Shown: positions 11,069-22,020, counted from the first letter of the stretch. The stretch is DNA of 64,000 bases from Flectonema sp. DT1601 (GCA_964019425.1 OZ025792.1:248001-312000), one strand, 5' to 3'. Notes: a model not told the origin generated them from the letters alone. Numbers and translations: made by a program.

Positions 11069-11638
11069 TCATTCTTCGTTGCTGTCAATCTCTTCGTCTG
11101 AGTCAGTTTCGTCATTAGCTGGTGTTTTAGATTCCCCCGATGCTGGTACTGCGTGGGATGCTTTCTTAGTGGCTATCTTAGCATTACACCTTGCGATGAT
11201 TTGTTCTACACCTTTGATAGCATCATCTGGTTCTAACTTCTCAAACTTTCTCTCACAAGAACGTCTGAATCGCTCTGGTAGGCGCTCCATGTCCTTTCTC
11301 AAAGTAATGAGTTTTTGTGCCCTAATAAGATCTTCTTCTGGAACCGCATAAGGCTTCTCACACTTAGCACACACTTTACGCTTGAGAGAGCACTCTTGAC
11401 AGATTCCGTGGTATGGTCGACGAATTGATCTTTGACTGCATGTGTGGCATCTAGATGGCTTTGTTAGGGGCTTATACTTTCCGTATTTCTGCCTCCATTC
11501 GATTACTTCAACGCACTTCTCGCAGCAGTTGTGGGTAGACCCTTCCATGAAATCCTCACCAACCTTCAGGTCATCCTGATGCTTAAGCGGCACCCATGCC
11601 GTTTTATTCTGGTGAGTGCCTTTTAATTTACCAGGCAT
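11069..11638 (-). CDS. C9orf85/DUF2039-family zinc-binding protein
   Basis: 189 residues starting MPGKLKGTHQNKTAW. The family is a conserved small eukaryotic protein of unknown function. It matches human C9orf85 in the block ending CVEVIEWRQKYGKYKPLTKPSRC, and in the pattern of paired cysteines that follows (CHTC, CQEC, CAKC), which probably bind zinc. After residue about 110 comes a lysine-rich helical segment, and the protein ends in a low-complexity acidic tail (DSDEEIDSNEE). Probably nuclear or cytosolic; no enzyme activity is implied. The upstream signal is the clearest of the window: a run of T with C, then CAG, 12 bases before the ATG. Confidence 0.85.
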   Translation of the reverse strand: MPGKLKGTHQNKTAWVPLKHQDDLKVGEDFMEGSTHNCCEKCVEVIEWRQKYGKYKPLTKPSRCHTCSQRSIRRPYHGICQECSLKRKVCAKCEKPYAVPEEDLIRAQKLITLRKDMERLPERFRRSCERKFEKLEPDDAIKGVEQIIARCNAKIATKKASHAVPASGESKTPANDETDSDEEIDSNEE

Positions 11639-11650
11639 TTATAAATTACG

Positions 11651-11680
11651 CTGTTGAGTGAAAAGAAAAAAAATATTAAA
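11651..11680 (-). promoter_or_regulatory. Candidate trans-splice acceptor, C9orf85-like gene
   Basis: Coding strand shows a T8 run, further pyrimidines, then CAACAG, followed by a 12-base leader and the ATG. Classic polypyrimidine-AG arrangement; with no coding exon upstream it fits spliced-leader addition. Confidence 0.65.
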
Positions 11681-11903
11681 AAAAGAAGTAATTCCTTTTT
11701 GTAGCCCTCAGTTACTTGCAGGGCAATGTCATTAGTGCTGACTTAAAGTAGATAAAAAGATGAATAATATTAAGTCTAATGAAGACGCCTGCTACCTTAC
11801 GTAGGTGATGTCAATGTGCAATAGGACTAAGGCCTTGCTATTTCAAGCGCAGTGTATAACATGCGTGTTAAGAGAAGTCGGTTATGTCATGTTAGTATTG
11901 TTG

Positions 11904-12965
11904 TTAAGCATTACGTGCTTTCGACCCGTCGAACAATTCCGGTTTATTAACCTTTGGAGGATTTCTGCATTGCTTCGCTGTGTGACCAAACTTTCCACAT
12001 TTCTCACAAGGGTTTCGATGTCTACAAAACTTCAAAATATGACCTTTTTCACCGCAGTGAGCACAAATCAGAACCTTTCCCTTTGCGTAACAATGTTCTT
12101 CAGTATGACCAATAGCGTTGCAATAAGTGCATGTGAGAACTTGTTTTTGCCCTGGGCGTTTGAAACAAGATTCCTCCCTGTGGCCAGACATTCCACAATA
12201 CGAACAGGTTTTCACTAACTGACATGCTTTTGGTTCATGTCCTGGTTGGTTACAGTTAGTGCATACACCAGGAGGGCCAACTATTTCGCGAAGCCATTCT
12301 TTCTTCACCGTGTTTACTTCATCTGTTTGTATATTCGCGTGTCGGGCGCCAAGTCGTAATGCAGTCTCATGATAAGAGCTCTTTGACCTCCAAAGAGCGA
12401 ATAAATTTTCAACTCCAGAAGCAGCATAATCAAGGAGTTCTTCAGTAAGGGGACGATCTTTCCATATGTCATTACCCGATACCATTTGCTCTTTTACAGA
12501 TGCTGATGAAAGAGGTATTCCTATATCTTCAAGTGCTTTATCTAAAGTAAGTCGATGAGGACATCCCCACTTAGTCCATCGATCTGCTGCTACCATCAGT
12601 TGAATATCAATTTTGTGAGAGTTTGGGATCTCAATTCCGAATTGCTCTGATAAGACTTTACTATCGCCTCTCGAATCATAAAATAATTTTAAACTCGTCG
12701 GGCTCTCCAACAGCGGTCCCAACTGCTCAGACACCTCATCATTTTTCATCGCCAACGCATCCACTAAATATATTTTTGGTTTTTCTCCATACATAAGAGT
12801 CTCCCTACCAAGACCCGCGAACTGAATTAAACTAACCTCACCCATTGTATCATCTCCCTTCATTGCTTCAATATCAATGGCAATTTGTGGACAGCTTCGT
12901 AAAATACTACTACATTGTTGTAAATCTGATTTATTCGATATTAATGTTCGGAATGCCTTTTTCAT
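11904..12965 (-). CDS. DEDD 3'-5' exonuclease-like domain with five CCHC zinc knuckles
   Basis: 353 residues. Residues about 1-205 form a DEDDy exonuclease-like fold related to EXD1/Egalitarian and WRN-type nucleases: motif I is IAIDIEA (Asp and Glu present), motif II is FYDSRGDS (Asp present), and motif III is LLDYAASGVENL. In active members motif III reads Y-x3-D; here the final Asp is Gly, so catalysis is doubtful. Residues about 230-335 hold five C-x2-C-x4-H-x4-C zinc knuckles in a row, the usual single-stranded RNA/DNA-binding type. This domain order suggests a nucleic-acid-binding adaptor rather than a nuclease. The frame starts MKKAFRTLISNK; the coding-strand sequence upstream is T-rich and ends in CCAAG about 22 bases before the ATG. 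Confidence 0.83.
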   Translation of the reverse strand: MKKAFRTLISNKSDLQQCSSILRSCPQIAIDIEAMKGDDTMGEVSLIQFAGLGRETLMYGEKPKIYLVDALAMKNDEVSEQLGPLLESPTSLKLFYDSRGDSKVLSEQFGIEIPNSHKIDIQLMVAADRWTKWGCPHRLTLDKALEDIGIPLSSASVKEQMVSGNDIWKDRPLTEELLDYAASGVENLFALWRSKSSYHETALRLGARHANIQTDEVNTVKKEWLREIVGPPGVCTNCNQPGHEPKACQLVKTCSYCGMSGHREESCFKRPGQKQVLTCTYCNAIGHTEEHCYAKGKVLICAHCGEKGHILKFCRHRNPCEKCGKFGHTAKQCRNPPKVNKPELFDGSKARNA

Positions 12966-13324
12966 TTTTTTTTTTTGTGAGCAGTCTTGGAAAATAATGA
13001 CGTGGAAAAAAAAAAAAAAATTATCCCAAAAATACGTTACAATAATAATATTACTTCTGACTGTGTGAGAAAATAATAATTAAAAAAAAAGCCAACATCA
13101 GAACAGTCAGAGTGAAACAGTGTAAATGGAGTAGACGACATAATAGTAGTCATTCATAATAAAGTACAAATAGACGACACGTATGACCTTATCAAAGAGA
13201 TCGACATTGAGTCGATAAAATTCCCTTTTCTGGTAGTACGTGTGTAATATCCCTCAACGGATTAATATAAAAAAAAACCATAAAAAGTAAAAATTTTCAA
13301 AACGAAGTACAATTCAGTAAACTA
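12966..13324. other. Intergenic, no gene seen
   Basis: About 360 bases of AT-rich sequence with an A run (about 13005-13020). Nothing coding or structured recognised. Confidence 0.5.
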
Positions 13325-15490
13325 CTAAACGACGTTATTATAATCTTCAAGTAGCACCTTCCTGAAACGAATTACTGAATAATCGACAGGTGATGTCCCA
13401 CTAATAGTTCCACTGCTACTCGTAGTGATTCGATTCACAGTCGATTGTGTAAACGAAAAAGAGTTCGCCTTGCATGAGTAAAGATCGTTGTCGCAATCCC
13501 CAGTCAGCGACGCAGTCACAATAAAGACTGAACAAATTTTAAAATCGATACTCACTTCATTAGAACTCCACAAGTAAATAGGATGGCGGAGTGGGTAAGA
13601 GTTGCTTTCATAAGAAACCATCCCATCGCTTGTAATAGAAATCATTCTAACTCCTCCATCACTACCACAATCATGACCTAAGAGCCAAGCATTCTTCCCC
13701 GCATTGGATGTAAATTTATCCAGAGTCGCAATCTTGAAGTACCGACAAAACGGAACCTCTTTAGCAACTCTGTCGCTGCGTTCCCAAGTCATCCCCCCTG
13801 AGCCTCTGGTGATACGCGAACCCTCGAAGTCAGAGAATTCCATCTCGTACCAGTGTTGGGTGAAGCACAACCCAACAGTACTTCCATCACATTCCAAGCT
13901 GATGTCGTTGATGATATCCCTCCATCCCACATGCATGTGAGACACGTGCTCAATACCCTCAGCCCTCACTCTAGGGATTACAACACTCGATATTTCAGTA
14001 CACGTGTACGCAATTCGTCTGAACTTCTCATCCGAACAGCCGCCAATGAATTCCCACTTGGACATAACTTCGTTTTCGAGGCAGTGAGTTCTGTACATCC
14101 TGAACACTGACGCATCTTGCCCTTTGACCTTAACACACGAAGTGCTTTCCACTCTGCTCGATCCGACAGAGGGCAGCGGGCAGCAGGTGTACGAAATCCG
14201 ACGCTGAGATGAACTACAACCGGAAGTCACAACCCTCCAGTCTTTGATCCCACCAATCGAAGAACAGTCAACAGATTGAGTGATTCTGTGAAGTCCCGAT
14301 TTCAGGTTCATACATGATGTTTGAAGAGTGGTACAGGTGTTTATAACTTTAGCATTTGTGCAGTAGGATTCCATTTTATATTCGTTAGGATAACAATCAG
14401 AGTGCTCTCTCATTGCAAATCCAGAAATCAATCCGCTCTTATCAGTTCCACAATTCACGATGTGGTTTTGTAAGTTTTCTGCTCTCTTGTTTAGCTTTGC
14501 GCATCCAGTTGTTGTGAATCCCCAGTTTTGATTATGTTTTCCCTGATTGGTTGAGGCGAAGACTTGAACGTTTGTCAAACTGAGTGGGACCTCATAGATT
14601 GAATCCTTCTCTATTCTAATATAACGAGCGGTGAAGCCATTCCCCTGATTTGGATACACTCCCCCAGATGGCGAGAGTAGATTAGCGACTTCCCTAATTA
14701 CTTTAGTATTGTAATCATCAGTTCGAGAAGAGTAACTGGTTATTGGACTTCTTGAGAGGACGATGTTAAAAGTGCTTAAACTTGACGCCTCAGGTAGGTA
14801 TGTGAGGATATAGATTTTATTAATATGTCTTAACGTACCGAAATCAGCTTCCCACCAAGCATCCGCTGTACTATCTGTTGTGAAGTGCGACCATCTATTG
14901 TGAGTGAGTCCGTTGTTCGCAGTGTCAGTCGTTGTGCCAACCATGTTTGGGGCAAAAAGAGGTACTTGCTCCCATCGAAGGTTTCCGAATATGCGAACCT
15001 CAGCAATGGGAAGCTCCAAGTGCCTGCTGTCTTTCTGATAAATAAATATCTCACTACCGTAATTGTTTCCAGAGAAGGTAAACATGTCACCCTTTCTAGA
15101 GACTTTTTGATTGAATGACCTGCACTCAATTCTACTACCAGCATTCTTGATACAAATTTCAAAATTTCTAAATTTCTTACTCTTTCCAGCAACGCTGTGA
15201 ATGATAACTCTTCTAACCAGAGACATGGGAAATACTGCTTTAAGGTATGCGGAATAAGACAGAACCTTGACTCCTTCCGAGTAGCTTAATGGATCTCCGT
15301 CTATAGCTCTGTCAGGTTCTCTACCAGTGGAACTGCGGAGTTGAGCTGCTTCAGTGAGAGGTATTTCATCGTATCTCATGTATTCACCCTCTGAATGGTA
15401 TGAGTTGATATGATCATAATCTTCCAAGATGGTTACTGCTCTCTCAGTAGCAGACAGAACTATCACAAAGCTGGCGAGAAATAGCCGCAT
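13325..15490 (-). CDS. Secreted discoidin-like (F5/8 type C) protein, paralogue 1
   Basis: 721 residues with an N-terminal signal peptide (MRLFLASFVIVLSAT). Two tandem F5/8 type C-like (discoidin) domains follow, about residues 38-170 and 175-315; each has the EPDRAIDGDP or NNGLTHNRW type of entry and the RYIRIEK / EVRIFG type of exit. Residues about 325-500 form a Cys-rich region with two related units, each built on spaced CysCys and single Cys. The rest (about 500-721) is beta-rich with paired cysteines and no recognised family. The protein is likely secreted or cell-surface, with glycan or lipid binding as the general role of discoidin domains. It is 4.6 kb from a paralogue at 17999-20143, whose C-terminal half is nearly identical. 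This copy extends past the paralogue's stop by five residues. Confidence 0.85.
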   Translation of the reverse strand: MRLFLASFVIVLSATERAVTILEDYDHINSYHSEGEYMRYDEIPLTEAAQLRSSTGREPDRAIDGDPLSYSEGVKVLSYSAYLKAVFPMSLVRRVIIHSVAGKSKKFRNFEICIKNAGSRIECRSFNQKVSRKGDMFTFSGNNYGSEIFIYQKDSRHLELPIAEVRIFGNLRWEQVPLFAPNMVGTTTDTANNGLTHNRWSHFTTDSTADAWWEADFGTLRHINKIYILTYLPEASSLSTFNIVLSRSPITSYSSRTDDYNTKVIREVANLLSPSGGVYPNQGNGFTARYIRIEKDSIYEVPLSLTNVQVFASTNQGKHNQNWGFTTTGCAKLNKRAENLQNHIVNCGTDKSGLISGFAMREHSDCYPNEYKMESYCTNAKVINTCTTLQTSCMNLKSGLHRITQSVDCSSIGGIKDWRVVTSGCSSSQRRISYTCCPLPSVGSSRVESTSCVKVKGQDASVFRMYRTHCLENEVMSKWEFIGGCSDEKFRRIAYTCTEISSVVIPRVRAEGIEHVSHMHVGWRDIINDISLECDGSTVGLCFTQHWYEMEFSDFEGSRITRGSGGMTWERSDRVAKEVPFCRYFKIATLDKFTSNAGKNAWLLGHDCGSDGGVRMISITSDGMVSYESNSYPLRHPIYLWSSNEVSIDFKICSVFIVTASLTGDCDNDLYSCKANSFSFTQSTVNRITTSSSGTISGTSPVDYSVIRFRKVLLEDYNNVV

Positions 15491-17998
15491 ACTAATTTTA
15501 AACCTGTAAAAGTATGTATGATGCGTACCGTACTGGGAATTAATAGCTTAAAGTTCATCAACAGCGATGACACAGATTCTCTTCTATTGTAAAACCGAGT
15601 GATAAAAGTATCACAATCAGCTGTATAACTCATCAAGAGTAATATTATTATTATTTTTTGTATTCGAAAGCACCGCTCTACATTTTTGCATTTCGATGAC
15701 ATTCTCAAAGGCACACATCAAACAAAAAAAAAAAAAAAAAATAAGTAAAAAAGCCTTTGATTCGATAATATAAAAGTATTTCACTTGTCACGGCCGCTAA
15801 GCACAATAACTAAACGAATAAAAAAACCAACCTTACGAAGTGATGAATTGAAGCTTATATTCAGAGTGATAAAACGAAAAATACAAAGTACTCCATCGTC
15901 ACAAATCACACCTCATCTTAACAACAACAAAAAAAAAAAAAAAAAAAACTAGTAATAGTTTGACACATGTAGGAAAAAAAACAGTGATAAATAAGTAAGA
16001 AAGGTTTAAACTGAGAAATAAAGCACGACAGAAGATATAGCCTCATCTCAGGATAATAGATAACAACGTACAGATAAATGATGATTTCATACATAACAAA
16101 AGAAATTATGTCAGCTTCAAAGTATCAGAAATCGTAGTTCGGGGGCCACTGCAGTCCGTTAAAACAACTGTAAATTTCGTTTTTTTCTTTTTTTTTTTTA
16201 AAAAAAAAAAAACGATAATCTAACATCTGCTAAGGGGTATAGTGACATAGCCTTCCTTCGATCCACATTCTCTGATCGTCAGTGTGAATTTAAAAAGTAA
16301 CTTAGGCATGGGAATTATTTCAAATAAGTCCTAAACATGACCTCTCAAAAATAGCTTTTGTATAATCCACCTTGTGTAGTTAGTTTGTAAAAAAAAAAAG
16401 AACAAGAACGCAATGGGTCACACACAAAGAGCTACAAAAAAGCGTCAGCCAGTCTCTGTAAATAGTAATAAATTAATCGGCAGTTTGATACCGAGAGATC
16501 TACCTCATCCCAACGTAAACAATTGAGAACTGGCTGAAAAACGCTAATAAAAGATAAAATAATTACTACGAATTCTTTAAGTTTAGTTTAGTTTAGTTAG
16601 CAAAATACAAACTGATGACTACGAGGGGTCTGGGTAGCCTGCATCAGTAAGGACCCAATCGCGAAGATTGTAGTTTCATAGTATTGGCTGGAAGTGATCG
16701 ACTTCCAGCCTCCACCTTGCCCAGAGGCTAACAGGTTGTAAACAACTAAAGAAAATAAAAGAGAAATGATCTGGGAGTGGGGGGAAGGTGAAAAAAACAA
16801 AAAATCTTCTTTCTTTCATATACATCTTTCTTTATAATACAACCACATGCCATATGCCCACACTCCACGAAAGAAAATAGAAAACCCCGGAACAGTACCG
16901 AGGATCGTTCACCCCCAGTTGTCCAAAGCATTATAAGTGTACTGTGGGCTTACCGAAAAGCTTTAGAAATGTACCACAAAAGATTTGGGCAGCACATAGC
17001 CATATCACTCAGCAAGAAATGAAAACCAAAAGGATCAGGCAAGATGACAGTCAGTTTAAGGTCATAACTGCGCCGGACCTTAAAGAGACCTTTAACAGGT
17101 GTTTTTGGTTTCGTTAAAAAAAAAAAAAAAAAAAAAACGATTCGTGGAGCGGGGTAGGGACTGAATTTACAGATAAACACATAATCTGAAAAATTCTCCT
17201 ACCATAACAGTCGTAGGTAGGGAGAACGCTTCCGAAATAGCTGCCCTTTTTGCGTGGAGCAAAAAATAGTAGCGCCTGACAGCTTTTCTGCTTCAACGAA
17301 GAATGCTGTGTGAACACTAAAAAAAATATAAACAAACCAGAAGTAGCATAACAAATGAAAAAAAGAAAAGAAAAAAAAAAACGGTTTTTGACAAAGGTAC
17401 AAAGTGACCGGGTCAGAAGGCACGAGTGCCGCGGCGGATAACAAAAGCCGTTTATCGCAAAGTACCAATTTGTTGCTTCACGGATAAAATAACTGAATGA
17501 AAAAAAAGAGGAAAAAAAAAGAAGAAAAAAACACAGGGCCGTTGATTTATCGTTATGGAAAAACAAAAATTCACATTAACATCACAACAAACGCCTGGAT
17601 TAATAGAAAAATGACCACATTAAATGAAGCATTGCTGCTTCCAACGCAAACAAACGACACGCAACATAATAAATAGATAAAAATAGAAGTTTTCAACTGA
17701 TTTTATAACCTTGTTGACAACAACAAGTCGTATCATACAGAAGTCCACTAGTTTTCTATTCCGATTCGAAATAAAGTCACACACAAGATGAACAGGGTAT
17801 CCGTTGATTCTGTTTCCCATCAGATAGTAAGAAGGTCTTGATAATCCACTTCACTATTTCTGATATCTTACAATCATTAGTTAGTAGTTTCTTTTAGATT
17901 CCTCGTTTGCTAACTTCATCAATCTGTTCATACCCCACAATGCAGTCACAATATACTAGTAGGAGAAGAAGTATAGGTATGTGTTGATATTTTCAAAT
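15491..17998. other. Intergenic between the discoidin paralogues, no gene seen
   Basis: About 2.5 kb. It holds A runs (15723-15740, about 15931-15948, 17116-17136), a T10/A13 palindromic junction near 16190-16213, and a short TTTAG tandem near 16577-16600. Minus-strand open stretches of up to 150 codons (17114-17566) are Phe/Lys-rich low-complexity sequence and look like chance frames. No trace of a third discoidin copy was seen. Confidence 0.5.
16577..16600. repeat. Short TTTAG tandem repeat
   Basis: Four to five units of TTTAG/GTTTA. Too short and of the wrong unit to be euglenozoan telomeric TTAGGG repeat. Confidence 0.6.
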
Positions 17999-20143
17999 CT
18001 AATCTTCAAGTAGCACCTTCCTGAAACGAATTACTGAATAATCAGGTGATGTCCCACTAATAGTTCCACTGCTACTCGTAGTGATTCGATTCACAGTCGA
18101 TTGTGTAAACGAAAAAGAGTTCACCTTGCATGAGTAAAGATCGTTGTCACAATCCCCAGTCAGCGACGCAGTCACAATAAAGACTGAACAAATTTTAAAA
18201 TCGATACTCACTTCATTAGAACTCCACAAGTAAATAGGATGGCGGAGTGGGTAAGAGTTGCTTTCATAAGAAACCATCCCATCGCTTGTAATAGAAATCA
18301 TTCTAACTCCTCCATCACTACCACAATCATGACCTAAGAGCCAAGCATTCCTCCTCGCATTGGATGTAAATTTATCCAGAGTCGCAATCTTGAAGTACCG
18401 ACAAAACGGAACTTCTTTAGCAGCAACTCTGTCGCTGCGTTCCCAAGTCATCCCCCCTGAGCCTCTGGTGATACGCGAACTCTCGAAGTCAGAGAATTCC
18501 ATCTCGTACCAGTGTTGGGTGAAGCACAACCCAACAGTACTTCCATCACATTCCAAGCTGATGTCGTTGATGATATCCCTCCATCCTACATGCATGTGAG
18601 ACACGTGCTCAATACCCTCAGCCCTCACTCTAGGGATTACAACACTCGATATTTCAGTACACGTGTACGCAATTCGTCTGAACTTCTCATCCGAACAGCC
18701 GCCAATGAATTCCCACTTGGACATAACTTCGTTTTCGAGGCAGTGAGTTCTGTACATCCTGAACACTGACGCATATTGTCCTTCAACCTCAATACACGAA
18801 GTGCTTTCCACTCTGCTCGATCCGACAGAGGGCAGCGGGCAGCAGGTGTACGAAATCCGACGCTGAGATGAACTGCAATCGGAAGTCACAACCCTCCAGT
18901 CTTTGATCCCACCAATCGAAGAACAGTCAACAGATTGAGTGATACTCTGAAGTCCTGATTTCAGGTTCATACATGATGTTTGAAGAGTGGTACAGGTGTT
19001 TATAACTTTAGCATTTGTGCAGTAGGATTCCATTTTATATTCGTTAGGATAACAATCAGAGTGCTCTCTCATTGCAAATCCAGAAATCAATCCGCTCTTA
19101 TCAGTTCCACAATTCACGATGTGGTATTCTAAGCTTTGAGTATATTGGCCAACCCATGCGCATCCAGTTGTTGTGAATCCCCAGTTTTGATCGTGTTTTC
19201 CCTTATTACTTTGAGCAAAGACTTGAACGTTTGTCAAGCTGAGTGGGACCTCATAGATCGAATCCTTCTCTATTCTCATATAACGGGCAGAAAAGCCTTC
19301 CAGAGGAGTGTACCGTGAATTGATAGGGTATACCCCTCCAGAAGGTACATACTGAGTGATGACGTGATTTAATATTTTAGTATTGTCGTTGTCTTTTCTT
19401 GAAGACGTATCCGTGATTGGAATTTTTGAAAGAATAATTCTAAACGTGTTTACATAAGATCCCTCAGGTAAGTATGTAAATAAATAAATGCTATAAATCT
19501 TTCTCAAAGTTTCGAACTCTGCCTCCCACCATGCGTCACTTGTTGCAGAGGTACGAAAATAAGACCATTTGTTGGAAGTAAGTCCGTTGTTTGCAGATTC
19601 AGAGTCTGATACCCTGCCAATCATTCTTGGGGTAAATAACGGCACTCGATCGAATAGATATTTTCCAAAAACTCGAACTTCCCCAACAGGAAGGTAATGA
19701 GTTCTATCCTTTTGATAAACATAAATTTCATCTCCGTAAGAACTCCCAGCAAAGGTTAAATAGGTTCCAGTTGTTGAAGCTGCTGAATAGAACGTTTTGC
19801 ACTCAACATGACTTCCGGCTCTCCTTACACAAATTTCGTACGTGGATAAATTATTTTCTCTTCCAGAAACGCTGTACAGAATAACCTTCTTTACATAAGC
19901 CAGAGTAAACTGAGCTTTGAAAAAAGGAATAGTATAATATGAAGTCAAGCCTTCTGAATATGTCTTTGGATCACCGTCAATTGCCTTTTCAGGTTCTTTA
20001 CCTCTGAAGTATCGAAGGTGAGTTGCTTCAGTCAGAGCTATTTCATCATATCTCTTCGACTGTTCTTTTACATTCCGCTGATCAGCGTCCAATGTCTGAC
20101 CACCAACCAGATGTATCAGGCAAATCAAAATAATTACCCGCAT
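17999..20143 (-). CDS. Secreted discoidin-like (F5/8 type C) protein, paralogue 2
   Basis: 714 residues, same layout as the protein at 13325-15490: signal peptide (MRVIILICLIHLVGGQ), two discoidin-like domains (about 30-165 and 168-320), a Cys-rich middle and a beta-rich C-terminal region. The N-terminal half differs from its paralogue at many residues, while the part after NWGFTTTGC is almost identical, with a one-codon insertion (AAKEVP against AKEVP) and a one-codon loss (SPDYS against SPVDYS). It ends LLED then TAG, exactly where sequence identity with the other copy stops. A CAG lies 6 bases before the ATG. It probably shares its role with the paralogue, with binding specificity differing through the divergent discoidin domains. 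Confidence 0.85.
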   Translation of the reverse strand: MRVIILICLIHLVGGQTLDADQRNVKEQSKRYDEIALTEATHLRYFRGKEPEKAIDGDPKTYSEGLTSYYTIPFFKAQFTLAYVKKVILYSVSGRENNLSTYEICVRRAGSHVECKTFYSAASTTGTYLTFAGSSYGDEIYVYQKDRTHYLPVGEVRVFGKYLFDRVPLFTPRMIGRVSDSESANNGLTSNKWSYFRTSATSDAWWEAEFETLRKIYSIYLFTYLPEGSYVNTFRIILSKIPITDTSSRKDNDNTKILNHVITQYVPSGGVYPINSRYTPLEGFSARYMRIEKDSIYEVPLSLTNVQVFAQSNKGKHDQNWGFTTTGCAWVGQYTQSLEYHIVNCGTDKSGLISGFAMREHSDCYPNEYKMESYCTNAKVINTCTTLQTSCMNLKSGLQSITQSVDCSSIGGIKDWRVVTSDCSSSQRRISYTCCPLPSVGSSRVESTSCIEVEGQYASVFRMYRTHCLENEVMSKWEFIGGCSDEKFRRIAYTCTEISSVVIPRVRAEGIEHVSHMHVGWRDIINDISLECDGSTVGLCFTQHWYEMEFSDFESSRITRGSGGMTWERSDRVAAKEVPFCRYFKIATLDKFTSNARRNAWLLGHDCGSDGGVRMISITSDGMVSYESNSYPLRHPIYLWSSNEVSIDFKICSVFIVTASLTGDCDNDLYSCKVNSFSFTQSTVNRITTSSSGTISGTSPDYSVIRFRKVLLED

Positions 20144-20438
20144 AGTACTCTGTTAGAAACCTGGATGACAACAAAAGAGAAGTAATTCTTCATTATTTTC
20201 CAACGTAAATAAGAGTTGTTTTGTTCCAGTGTGAAACATCAGTTGAAGACGAACAACACCGTGGGGATGATCATCCTCAACAATGACACTCTTCAGAAGC
20301 AACAACAAAAAAAAAAACGGGCCCAAGTTTTTTAGGCCAACGAAACGAATAAATTCTTATCAACAATTAGAATTTCAGTCCAGTTCTTAATTTAACGACT
20401 GGATGTAAAAAAGAGCCAACTGAGGTGGTTTCCTATTT

Positions 20439-21840
20439 TTACTCAGCTTTCTTTAAATCACTCAATCGAAGAGTAATAATACCCGCAGAGTCAATCCCAC
20501 CAGACAACCCACTGAGAGCAGCAGCAGTCGTTACGTTAGAGAGTTGAGGTCCAGATATTCCGCGAGAAGATAAATTATTAAATGGAAGTGAAGTGTCAGC
20601 AGGACCAGTTAGTTCTTTCATAATCCTATCAATGTCTGGGAAGTTGATTAGAGAATCGGGAAGCTGTTTGTTGTGTTATTATAATATTCTTGATGAGAAC
20701 TGACGAAGAAGTAATTAAAACAAGAGACATACCTTAGCTGATTGACACATGTGTTGTAGTTGAGTAACTTGGTCAGCCATTGGCCCAGCAGGGTCCGAAT
20801 CACGAGTGCGAGCGAGGGTTCTAGTACGTTCAATATCTCTGTTGTCTCGATCATGTTCCCTCTCTCTGGGATCAGCATGTTCTCTCTCACTCCATCCTCG
20901 TTCATCTTTATCGTGTGCGTGATACGTTGGTTCCTCTCTGATGTCGTCACGGTGGTCTCTACCACCGTCCCATTCTCTACCATCTCTCTCTCTTTGATAG
21001 TCTCTCTCTCTGTCTCTACCGTATCCTCTGTCACGGTGATCCTCGTACCGCCTCCTATCACGACCTCCTTTAAATCCAAAGTCACGCTCTACTGGTGGTT
21101 GGTTCTCGAGTTGCCTTGCGATATCTGAGTGTTAATTATGATTGATTGTTGATGGATGTTAACAATCCCCACAAAGCGTAAGAATGAATAGAATAAAAAT
21201 CATACCAGCAGTCTGATCTTCCGATACGTTAACATTCTTTGCGGCAGGTTTACCTTCGCTGCTGAATTGAACTTGAAATGTGATACGAAGTCCATCTATG
21301 AAGGGTTGGCATAATTGATTTCTATGAAGAAAGACATCTCTTCCTTGATAATGTAAACGTGCTTCTTCACAAGCAATAAATCGATAACCAGGGTTACCTG
21401 ATTTAAGAGTGCCTTCATAAATCTTATCAGGAGAAGGCTGTGATAGATCTTGTTTAGGCGCTGAGGGAACCATAGTTGCTTCAGCTTCTGGCACAAGTCT
21501 TGACGTTGCGGCTTGTATCTGACCTTTTGGTGTCACACGTACCTGGAATGCTATCGCTACCCCAATCTGTGGATTTGGATGAGGCAGGACTCTACCGTGA
21601 ATATAAATATCTCTTTCATATCCCATTTGTTTCAAGTAAGGGCAATCGATAAACGCATATCCGTTGTTGTCTCCGTACTTACGCAGGCGACCCATGTGCT
21701 CTGCCTTCACTACATCTGTAGATTAGTTTTTTTTACTCAATAAGCGAAACCATTTCACCAAAATAACTGATGCAAAACATACTTTCAGTTTGTTCGGGAG
21801 AAAGACCCGGAAAAAGATTAGTGAGATCTGGTGCCTCCAT
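20439..21840 (-). CDS. Two-cold-shock-domain RNA-binding protein with Arg/Asp-rich region, 4 exons
   Basis: Four exons read in frame: 21840-21783, 21715-21206, 21124-20733 and 20663-20439, about 394 residues. Exon 1 gives MEAPDLTNLFPGLSPEQTE. Exon 2 carries two cold-shock-like beta-barrels: YGDNNGYAFIDC...RDIYIHGR and GNPGYRFIACEEA...RDVFLHRNQL, each with the aromatic strand and F/Y-hydrophobic-H motifs that contact single-stranded RNA. Exon 3 is a mixed-charge RD/RE/RDR stretch of about 70 residues, common in RNA-processing proteins. Exon 4 is a short Ser/Gly/Leu-rich tail ending LRLSDLKKAE. Probably an RNA-binding regulator; target unknown. All three introns are GT-AG and 69-90 bases. In Euglenozoa, cold-shock proteins often act in mRNA stability or editing, but nothing here specifies which. 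Confidence 0.78.
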
Positions 21841-21987
21841 ATCTGTGTCTTATTTTTTTTTTTGTCTGTGAAAAATTACACCATATTAGGGTTTTTTAAA
21901 CATACAAAGCAAATATTCAAAAAAATATTCTCATAAATTCTGTACCTGTTGCTGCAAAGATGTAATTATTCATATTTTATTATCTTC

Positions 21988-22020
<33 letters not shown>

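Noticed and set aside
16577-16600. TTTAG tandem as telomere-like
   Set aside because: Too short and not TTAGGG.
17114-17566. 150-codon minus-strand frame
   Set aside because: Phe/Ser/Lys low complexity generated by A/T runs.
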